Source: CAYJMQ01 sp964392415 (GTDB taxonomy: Bacteria > Bdellovibrionota > JACOXK01 > 2-02-FULL-40-11). From it: DNA of 6,340 bases. Under the pieces are notes generated by a model, which ran no database searches, had not been told where the DNA came from, and saw only the letters and a program-made list of their open reading frames with translations. The DNA is taken from NCBI GenBank assembly GCA_964392415.1, contig CAYMPL010000086.1, positions 1 through 6,340 of the forward strand, given 5' to 3'. Below are positions 1 through 5,023 of this stretch, piece by piece. The position numbers were made by a program, and so were the translations under genes. Every line of letters begins with the position of its first letter. Position 1 is the stretch's first letter.

Positions 1-7
1 GCAGTCG

Positions 8-48
8 CAGGCCAAATATGATTTTTGCAGCCAAAATGACTTTTTCAG
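8..48. repeat. Two to three imperfect ~18-20 bp direct repeats, possible end of an insertion sequence
   Basis: Two consecutive units share the pattern CAG-(G)CC-AAA-(T)ATGA-(T/C)-TTTTT, at 8-27 and 28-45. A third unit begins CAGG at 46 and then diverges, running through ACTGTTAATGTGTCA to about 66. Read on the minus strand, the block starts TGACACATTAACAG at about 66 and is followed by the repeated units. Multiple short terminal repeats behind a TG...CA tip are a known property of IS21-family ends. That origin is an inference only, because no transposase gene lies in the window and the sequence to the left is not available. The block could equally be a regulatory repeat array upstream of the first gene. 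Confidence 0.45.
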
Positions 49-119
49 GAAACTGTTAATGTGTCATTTTTTCTTTGTGTCCCGGTGAAAAAATCTGATA
101 TTCTTTTTTGAGCCAGCTG

Positions 120-1154
120 ATGAAAACAAAACGTTATGATGGCGTGAAGGTTTTTCAAGTTCTTTTGATCTTTGGAAACCTTACCATTCTATTGAATAGC
201 CTCTCGTATGCCGATAGCCCAATTTTCAGCGAAGACGTATTGATAAATAAAGCAAGGATTGCTTTGGAGCAGGGGGATGCGGCGATGAATCAAGCGCGCG
301 CTTTGCAAAGAGAACCGGAAGTTTCAGCCGCTCGAAAACAACCGAGCAAGGCTGAAGTTCAAGCATTGAAAGCCAAAGCGGCAGAGGCCAAAGAAAAATA
401 CAACGCTCAGCTAGAAGAGCGCCGCAGAGTCTTTCAGAAATATAAAGAATCGTGGATGGAACTGCAGACAAGAAAAGAAGAAGAGGCGCTTGCCCGGGAA
501 CAGTGGTATTCCTATAGAAATAAGGTGCCGCCTGATTTGTCACGAGAAGCAACAGCGGCAAAAAATGCTTTCGAAAATGCTACGGCTCTTCTCCGAAACG
601 CAGAGACGAAACATAACGAGATGTCTTCAAAAATAGAGAGCCTCGACAGAGAAAATCTTAAACTGGAAGCCGCATGGAACCAGCTGAGACAAGAAGCAAG
701 ACAGGCTGAAAAAGCAAGATGGATGGCGACAGATTCCCCTTTGAGAGATACTGTTCAGGATGTCAAATCGAAGGAGTTATATAAAGAGGCGCGTGAGGCT
801 TATAAACGGACCGAAGGATATGCTCTCGACGCGCACCGTGAGATCACCCGAAAAGCTGAAAAATTAAATCAGGATCTCGAAAAAGCCAAAGCGGAATTCA
901 TTCAAGCAGACAAACTCTGGTTTGAGTCCAACAAAGCGTATTCAGGCTCCCTTTTTGCGCATCCCTTTAATGAACGCAGGTCAAAAGAATTAAATAATAA
1001 AATGATAACAGCGGAAAAGAAACGTCTGGAGGCGCAAAAGAGACAACAGGCTGCCTCTGAAAAAGCAACAGCCTTCCAGGCAGTGATAAAATTGCGCGAG
1101 TGCGTCGATCTGATAGCTGAAGCACGTCGAAAACTCTCCTCATCTGTGCCTTGA
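120..1154 (+). CDS. Exported Lys/Glu/Ala-rich coiled-coil protein of unknown function
   Basis: This 344-residue protein is not recognised as a member of any family. The first ~31 residues form a plausible signal peptide: a basic start (MKTKRYDG), a hydrophobic core (VLLIFGNLTILL) and a likely cleavage after SLSYA. The rest lacks membrane segments and is rich in Lys, Glu, Ala, Arg and Gln, as expected of a long alpha-helical coiled coil in the periplasm or outside the cell. It has one cysteine, near the C-terminus (LRECVD). Tryptophans at residues 129, 201 and 267 are spaced 66-72 apart, each opening a similar block with a less helical stretch, which hints at three degenerate repeats. I chose ATG at 120; an in-frame TTG at 108 would add four residues but has no Shine-Dalgarno before it. 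The stop is 35 bases before etfB, on the same strand. Its role is unknown; a structural or scaffolding protein is only a guess. Confidence 0.75.
   Translation: MKTKRYDGVKVFQVLLIFGNLTILLNSLSYADSPIFSEDVLINKARIALEQGDAAMNQARALQREPEVSAARKQPSKAEVQALKAKAAEAKEKYNAQLEERRRVFQKYKESWMELQTRKEEEALAREQWYSYRNKVPPDLSREATAAKNAFENATALLRNAETKHNEMSSKIESLDRENLKLEAAWNQLRQEARQAEKARWMATDSPLRDTVQDVKSKELYKEAREAYKRTEGYALDAHREITRKAEKLNQDLEKAKAEFIQADKLWFESNKAYSGSLFAHPFNERRSKELNNKMITAEKKRLEAQKRQQAASEKATAFQAVIKLRECVDLIAEARRKLSSSVP
323..356 (+). repeat. Bulged inverted repeat inside the coiled-coil gene
   Basis: TTCAGCCGCTCG at 323-334 pairs with CGAGC at 343-347 and GGCTGAA at 350-356. This gives 12 base pairs with a two-base AA bulge and an eight-base loop (AAAACAAC). 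It is wholly coding, near residues 68-79 of the exported protein. It may be an mRNA hairpin or an imperfect palindrome; no function is evident. Confidence 0.5.
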
Positions 1155-1164
1155 CTTAAAAAAT

Positions 1165-1184
1165 CCTCTTCGCTAGAAGTGAGG
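1165..1184 (+). promoter_or_regulatory. Small hairpin that includes the etfB Shine-Dalgarno
   Basis: In the 35-base gap before etfB, CCTC (1165-1168) can pair with the GAGG ribosome-binding site (1181-1184). TTC (1169-1171) can pair with GAA (1176-1178) around a GCTA loop, with a two-base GT bulge on the right. The GAGG sits five bases before the ATG at 1190. The hairpin could mask the ribosome-binding site. It has no following T run, so it is not a convincing intrinsic terminator. It is short and may be accidental. Confidence 0.3.
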
Positions 1185-1189
1185 CAGTT

Positions 1190-1978
1190 ATGAAAATAGT
1201 TGTTTGTCTCAAAGAAGTCCCCGATATGGAGACGCATTTTAGGCTCAATGCCGATCAGACGGCGATTGAACCGGAGGGGCTTATTTATAAAATGAACCCC
1301 TTTGATGAGTGTTCCATAGAGGAGGCGCTAAAACTAAAAGAAAAATTCCAAGGGGAAGTCATTTTACTGACATTGGGGCCCGATTCAGCCAAGCAGACGA
1401 TCCGAAAGGGGCTCGCCATGGGAGCTGACCGGGCGATTCATATTCATGATCCGATATTCGCGCACTCTGATGCATTCGTGACAGCTAAAGCACTTGCAAA
1501 AGCGGCTGCAATGCTCTCAGCTGATCTCATCCTGACCGGTGTTCAGTCTGAAGATGGTCTCAATATGCAAACCGGCATTATGATGGCTGAGCTTTTGAAT
1601 CTTCCACACACCTCTATCCTGACCCATTTGGAAATCACGGATGGTGGAAAAAAGGCAAAGGTTACAAGAGAGCTTGAAGGAGGCATTTTGGAAGAGGTCA
1701 TCTGCGATCTCCCAGCTGTTTTTACTATTCAGACAGGAATCAATGTCCCCCGTTATCCAACGCTCCCGGGTATCATGAAAGCAAAAACGAAGGAAATTAA
1801 AGATTTAAAATGCGCTGATCTCGGCATGAACCCTCAGGAAGTCACAAAACAAGGGACCAGAATTCTCAAACTCTTTCATCCGGAATCTGGTAAAGGGGCT
1901 CAGATGATACCAGGAGATGAGGCCGCTGCCGCAAAAGAGTTGATGCGGCGTCTCAAAGAAGAGGCAAAAATCCTGTGA
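1190..1978 (+). CDS. etfB: Electron transfer flavoprotein beta subunit
   Basis: The 262-residue product, of usual family length, pairs with EtfA to form a soluble heterodimer that accepts electrons from flavin dehydrogenases such as acyl-CoA dehydrogenases and passes them on. Landmarks are the N-terminus MKIVVCLKEVPD, MNPFDE (35-40) followed by the helix IEEALKLKE, the nucleotide-binding stretch LTGVQSEDGLNMQTG (115-129), and the family signature from RELEGG (160-165) through INVPRYPTLPGIMKAK (184-199). The TLPGIM segment (191-196) corresponds to the recognition loop that docks onto partner dehydrogenases in the characterised human ETF. The position matching human beta Tyr16 appears to be Met13. 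The start is supported by GAGG five bases upstream. The last four bases overlap etfA, so the two are probably translationally coupled. Whether this is a classical or an electron-bifurcating ETF cannot be settled from what I see, and no partner dehydrogenase or ETF-quinone oxidoreductase is in the window. Confidence 0.96.
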   Translation: MKIVVCLKEVPDMETHFRLNADQTAIEPEGLIYKMNPFDECSIEEALKLKEKFQGEVILLTLGPDSAKQTIRKGLAMGADRAIHIHDPIFAHSDAFVTAKALAKAAAMLSADLILTGVQSEDGLNMQTGIMMAELLNLPHTSILTHLEITDGGKKAKVTRELEGGILEEVICDLPAVFTIQTGINVPRYPTLPGIMKAKTKEIKDLKCADLGMNPQEVTKQGTRILKLFHPESGKGAQMIPGDEAAAAKELMRRLKEEAKIL

Positions 1979-2958
1979 TTTTCACATTTGTTGAACAGAG
2001 GAATGGCAGACCTGACGAAGTTAGTTTCGAACTTCTTTCGTTTGCAAAGAAATTGGCTGCCCCGCTTCAATCCAAAGTTTTTGCCGTTGTCCTCTCTGAT
2101 CGATTGGATAGCGGGGGCCAGCTCCTGGCGCAAACCATATCCCAATGCGCAATCGACGGTGTGATCACCCTTGAATCTCCACACTTCAAAACATATTCTC
2201 CGGATGCGGCAGCCACTGCCTTAAAAAAGCTTGTCTCTGAAAAAAAACCGAAGGCCCTCCTCTTTCCCCATACCCCCTGGGGGGCTGATATCGCTCCAAA
2301 ATTGGCAGCCTCTCTCGGAGTCAGCGCCATCTCAGCCTGCTCCGGCTGTGACATGGAGGGGGGAAAACCGATCTTCAGACGCCCTGTTTACAACGGAAAA
2401 TTACAGGCAAAGGTTACGCTAAACACAGAGCCTCTCATCATCACGATGGAACGAGGAGCCTTTCCAAAATTCGAAGAAAAAGGAAATGCTGCCATTGAAC
2501 CCTTTGCCTGCGATCTTTCAGGGGTAAAGATCCGTTATCAATCGTTGGGATTTAAAGAAGCTCCGAGGGCCTCGGTAGATCTCACAAAAGCAAAAATCAT
2601 TGTATCGGGGGGAAGAGGACTCGGGAAAAAAGAAAATTTTCATCTGATTAAAGAGCTTGCCGAAGCGTTGGGCGGCGAATACGCCGCCTCCCGCCCTGTT
2701 GTCGACAACGAATGGGTCGAGCGCGATCGTCAGGTCGGAAGCTCAGGAAAGGTCGTCTCCCCTTCCCTCTATATTGCCTGCGGTATTTCGGGAGCTATTC
2801 AGCACCTCGCCGGCATGAAAAAATCTTCGGTCATCGTTGCCATTAACAAAGATGCCGATGCCCCTATCTTTTCAGTTGCAACCTATGGAATTGTGGGGGA
2901 TCTATTCAAGGCCCTCCCCATCATGATTGAAGAGGCCAAAAAACTAAAGGCCAGATAG
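1975..2958 (+). CDS. etfA: Electron transfer flavoprotein alpha subunit (FAD-binding)
   Basis: This 327-residue protein is the FAD-carrying partner of EtfB and of normal length, with no added ferredoxin domain. The N-terminal ETF domain runs to about residue 190. The C-terminal FAD domain shows SGGRGLG (211-217), ASRPVVD (238-244, with the Arg that contacts the flavin in human ETF at 240), QVGSSGK (253-259) and the hallmark GISGAIQHLAGM (270-281, His277), followed by AINKDADAPIF and YGIVGDLF. Ser257 stands where the human protein has Thr266, a residue known to influence the flavin; the hydroxyl is kept, so function is probably retained. Translation starts with GTG inside the etfB stop (GTGA overlap), with GAGG ten bases before it. 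A weak AT-rich stem, 2940-2946 with 2956-2962, straddles the stop codon. The following glycosyltransferase begins 17 bases later. Confidence 0.96.
   Translation: MIFTFVEQRNGRPDEVSFELLSFAKKLAAPLQSKVFAVVLSDRLDSGGQLLAQTISQCAIDGVITLESPHFKTYSPDAAATALKKLVSEKKPKALLFPHTPWGADIAPKLAASLGVSAISACSGCDMEGGKPIFRRPVYNGKLQAKVTLNTEPLIITMERGAFPKFEEKGNAAIEPFACDLSGVKIRYQSLGFKEAPRASVDLTKAKIIVSGGRGLGKKENFHLIKELAEALGGEYAASRPVVDNEWVERDRQVGSSGKVVSPSLYIACGISGAIQHLAGMKKSSVIVAINKDADAPIFSVATYGIVGDLFKALPIMIEEAKKLKAR
2671..2688 (+). repeat. GC-rich perfect inverted repeat inside etfA
   Basis: GGCGGCG (2671-2677) and CGCCGCC (2682-2688) form a seven-base-pair all-GC stem with a four-base AATA loop. It encodes Gly-Gly-Glu-Tyr-Ala-Ala just before the FAD-contacting ASRPVVD motif. 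A second palindrome, GTTGTCGACAAC, follows at 2698-2709. Arms this short arise by chance in a window of this size, so I list it mainly as a strong local hairpin. Confidence 0.5.
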
Positions 2959-2975
2959 TTTTCCTCTTATTTGCA

Positions 2976-3983
2976 ATGAAAAAAATTCTTTTTATCAGAA
3001 ATGATCGTATCGGAGATTTTCTTCTCAATCTCCCGGCCATCCATGCGTTGAAAGAAACATTTCCCGCGGCGGAAATCTCTGTTGTCATTCATCCTGTCGT
3101 TCAAGAACTCATGTCGCATCATCCTGATATTTCAAAGTTGATCCCGTTTCAGCTATCAAAAGATCTCTCATGGAAGGATTGGAAAAGGCTTTACCATGAA
3201 TTGAAAAAAGAAAAATACGACCTTGCGATTGTTTCAAATCCCCACAAATATTTTCACCTTCTCACCGCAATTCTGCGAATACCCCGTAGGATCGGCTACC
3301 ATCGGAAATGGGGATTTTTTCTGACAGATGCTATTGAGGATAGGAAAGCGCAAAATAATAGACATGAAGTGGAATATAATCTTGATCTGGTATCGTTGAT
3401 CGGGGCAAAATTGAAAGCGCCTTTTTCAGAAGATACGTATCGGATTTATCTCACACCCGAGGAGGAAAAGTTGTTTCTCAAGTTTATGGAAGAAAGGTGT
3501 GTATCTTCTGTAAAGGGGTGGATAATTATCCACCCCTTCACAACCGATCCCAAAAAGGAGTGGCCAATGCAGATGTGGGCCGAACTTCTCAATCGTCTCA
3601 CAGAGTGGAATGTGGCATCCGGAAATCCGTTTGAAATGATATTGATTGGAAGTGAGGAAGAAAAATTGCAATCAGAAATTCTTTCAAAAACCCGATCTTT
3701 AAAAAATCTCGTTGGCAGGCTGACCCTCCGGCAACTGGCAGCCCTTCTTAAGAAAGCAACACTTTTAGTATCAAACGACAGCGGCCCTGTGCATATTGCG
3801 GCTGCTTTCCAGACTGAAACGATTGTGTTATTCGGGGGGGAGTTGAGCCGCGCCAAGAGATGGGGGCCGTGGTCTGTAGAACAAAAAAAGAGACACACCA
3901 TCATTCAGGGGACTGATATCAAAGATATTCCGGTTGAAACGGTATGGAAAGAAGTCATTCAAAAATTCCGATCCTCATCTTAA
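2976..3983 (+). CDS. Glycosyltransferase family 9 (ADP-heptose:LPS heptosyltransferase type)
   Basis: The 335-residue protein is a cytoplasmic or membrane-associated GT-B enzyme of the heptosyltransferase family, which adds heptose from ADP-heptose to lipopolysaccharide inner core; the actual sugar here is unproven. The N-terminal domain opens MKKILFIRNDRIGDFLLNLPA, the DRIGD-type motif in which Asp14 matches the catalytic Asp of WaaC. The second domain begins at about 181 with WIIIHPFTTDPKKEW, the family's HP...K.W signature. The nucleotide-sugar site is SNDSGPVHIAAA (266-277). Length is normal and no signal peptide or membrane segment is visible. The ATG lies 17 bases after etfA, with no recognisable Shine-Dalgarno, so coupling to upstream translation is likely. 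The 3' end overlaps the next gene by 40 bases. A 26-bp perfect palindrome sits on codons 180-188. The enzyme resembles heptosyltransferases acting after the first heptose, but this assignment is tentative. Confidence 0.92.
   Translation: MKKILFIRNDRIGDFLLNLPAIHALKETFPAAEISVVIHPVVQELMSHHPDISKLIPFQLSKDLSWKDWKRLYHELKKEKYDLAIVSNPHKYFHLLTAILRIPRRIGYHRKWGFFLTDAIEDRKAQNNRHEVEYNLDLVSLIGAKLKAPFSEDTYRIYLTPEEEKLFLKFMEERCVSSVKGWIIIHPFTTDPKKEWPMQMWAELLNRLTEWNVASGNPFEMILIGSEEEKLQSEILSKTRSLKNLVGRLTLRQLAALLKKATLLVSNDSGPVHIAAAFQTETIVLFGGELSRAKRWGPWSVEQKKRHTIIQGTDIKDIPVETVWKEVIQKFRSSS
3513..3538. repeat. 26-bp perfect palindrome inside the GT9 gene
   Basis: Each 13-base half, AAGGGGTGGATAA and its reverse complement, meets at 3525/3526 with no spacer. 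Beyond one mismatched pair (3512/3539), pairing continues three more bases on each side, giving 3509-3542 with 16 of 17 pairs matched. The GC-rich arms and AT-rich centre (ATAATTAT) would favour cruciform or hairpin formation. It encodes KGWIIIHPF, the conserved start of the second GT9 domain, so it is overlaid on a normal protein motif and is not an inserted element. Its function is unknown. Confidence 0.9.
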
Positions 3984-5023
3984 GTGATGGAAAAATGGGG
4001 CATCTCAAACAGTCGCTTGCGGCGGCATCCTGGATTGAAGGGGGGGAATCCCGCGTCGTTTCAGTGAATTATAGCTTTTTTACCGCCCGATTATTGCTGA
4101 CCTTGGCAAGCTACTTCCCTTTTAAAAAAAAGGGGGGGGGCCTCCTTTTAAAATGGTTTCTAAAATCTGAAACATTTAATTCCATTCTCGGATACCCTGC
4201 CGAAATTATTATTTCGGCAGGGGCTGGGATCAGCATAACAAATCTCTTAGCCGCAAAAGTATTATCCGCGAAAAGTATTGTTATCATGAAGCCACCCGGA
4301 GGTGGACAACATCGGTATGCGCTAAGAATTATCCCTGAACACGACTTGCCGAAACGATTGCCAAATACCGTGATCACTTTGGGAGCGCCGACCGCCATTA
4401 GCCCAGACCTTTTGCTTTCAGAAGCAAAAAAACTGGCATCCTCTCTGAAATTGACCAACCGAAAGATTGCCAGCGTCTTTATCGGAGGAAATACGTCAAA
4501 ATATCGTTTTGATCCTGAGAAAATATTTTCACTGATTGAAACATTAAAACAATTCTGTGAGTCACATCATTTTGATCTTCTGATCACAACTTCCAGGCGA
4601 ACACCCAAAGAGGTGGATATGGTATTAAAACAAGCCTTTTCAATTTATCCGCATTGCAAACTCCTCACTATCTGGAGAGAAAATCCTAAAGATTGCGTGG
4701 CAGGAATGCTCGGCCTTAGCGAGTGGGTTCTCGTCACCGAAGATTCAATATCGATGATTTCAGACGCGGTGAATTCAGGAAAGAAGGTCATTGTTTTAAA
4801 AATGAATAAAAGAGGGGGATTGAAGAGAAAACAGAGGCATTTTCTCCAGGCGCTTGAAGAGAGGAGTCATATAGCCATCGCTTCTGCAGAGACACTAAAA
4901 GAAGTCGTTATAAAGACCTCATCTGATAAAACGCCTGCAGTAACCCTGAATGATCGATTAACCATACAAGAAAAGTTAAAGGAGATAATGGGGCGTCCCT
5001 CAGTTCAAAATAATACTTTATGA
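3944..5023 (+). CDS. ELM1-family protein (mitochondrial fission ELM1-like, probable glycan-pathway role)
   Basis: The 359-residue protein resembles the ELM1 family (PF06258), named after a plant mitochondrial-fission protein. Bacterial members commonly sit in lipopolysaccharide gene clusters and probably have a glycosyltransferase-like fold; their biochemical role is not established. Landmarks are LSDGKMGHLKQSLA (13-26), a Rossmann-like strand and glycine loop EIIISAGAGIS (87-97), GGNTSKYRFD (181-190), TTSRRTP (215-221) and VTEDSISMISDAVNSGKKV (264-282), a donor-site-like motif. No signal peptide is visible. ATG 3944 is the only suitable ATG ahead of the first motif, so the gene overlaps the GT9 gene by 40 bases. 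No clear Shine-Dalgarno precedes it. The stop overlaps the next start (ATGA). Unusual features are the A8G9 run in codons 61-66, a 12-bp-arm hairpin at 4195-4222 and an 8-bp-arm hairpin at 4410-4429. Confidence 0.85.
   Translation: MERSHSKIPILILSDGKMGHLKQSLAAASWIEGGESRVVSVNYSFFTARLLLTLASYFPFKKKGGGLLLKWFLKSETFNSILGYPAEIIISAGAGISITNLLAAKVLSAKSIVIMKPPGGGQHRYALRIIPEHDLPKRLPNTVITLGAPTAISPDLLLSEAKKLASSLKLTNRKIASVFIGGNTSKYRFDPEKIFSLIETLKQFCESHHFDLLITTSRRTPKEVDMVLKQAFSIYPHCKLLTIWRENPKDCVAGMLGLSEWVLVTEDSISMISDAVNSGKKVIVLKMNKRGGLKRKQRHFLQALEERSHIAIASAETLKEVVIKTSSDKTPAVTLNDRLTIQEKLKEIMGRPSVQNNTL
4124..4140 (+). repeat. Adjacent A8 and G9 homopolymer runs in the ELM1-family gene
   Basis: Eight A (4124-4131) are followed at once by nine G (4132-4140), coding Lys-Lys-Lys-Gly-Gly-Gly in frame. 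The CCCTTTT at 4117-4123 can also pair with AAAAGGG at 4128-4134. Runs of this length tend to slip during replication or sequencing. A gain or loss of one base would shift the frame after about residue 66. Confidence 0.9.
4195..4222. repeat. Perfect inverted repeat, 12-bp arms with a 4-base loop, in the ELM1-family gene
   Basis: CCCTGCCGAAAT (4195-4206) and ATTTCGGCAGGG (4211-4222) are exact reverse complements around TATT. The DNA encodes PAEIIISAG (residues 85-93), the conserved Rossmann-like strand and glycine loop, so the repeat is fully coding. Just upstream, 4151-4160 and 4169-4177 form a nine-pair stem with one bulged base, making this stretch rich in palindromes. There is no T run and no gene end nearby, so a terminator is unlikely. 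Confidence 0.9.
4410..4429. repeat. Perfect inverted repeat, 8-bp arms with a TCAG loop, in the ELM1-family gene
   Basis: TTTTGCTT (4410-4417) pairs with AAGCAAAA (4422-4429) around TCAG. It encodes LLLSEAKK near residue 160. About one such repeat would be expected by chance in a window this size, so it counts as supporting evidence only. Confidence 0.6.

Noticed and set aside
66..94. ATTTTTTC / GAAAAAAT inverted repeat upstream of the first gene
   Set aside because: The eight-pair stem is almost all A-T with a 13-base loop and no GC core, so it is not a convincing terminator or operator.
73..101. Possible promoter with -10 TGATAT (96-101) and -35 CTTTGT or TTGTGT
   Set aside because: The match to a -35 box is poor, and the implied leader of about 12 bases before ATG 120 is too short for a normal ribosome-binding site.
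1165..1184. Intrinsic terminator between the coiled-coil gene and etfB
   Set aside because: The stem is bulged and has no T run after it; its right arm is the etfB ribosome-binding site.
2698..2709. 12-bp palindrome GTTGTCGACAAC in etfA
   Set aside because: About one or two 12-bp palindromes are expected by chance in a window this long.
3446..3904. Minus-strand open frame of 152 codons containing VKGWIIIHPFTED
   Set aside because: It is a shadow of the GT9 gene. The GT9-like peptide appears on the minus strand only because the 3513-3538 palindrome reads the same on both strands; the rest has no family character.
4251..4279. Direct repeat AAAAGTATT at 16-base spacing in the ELM1-family gene
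   Set aside because: It is short, the two copies are read in different frames, and there is no sign of a recurring unit.
4111..4458. Minus-strand open frame containing PAEIIISAG
   Set aside because: Shadow of the ELM1-family gene; the shared peptide comes from the 4195-4222 inverted repeat.
4519..4530. 12-bp palindrome GAAAATATTTTC in the ELM1-family gene
   Set aside because: It is A/T-dominated and of a length expected by chance.
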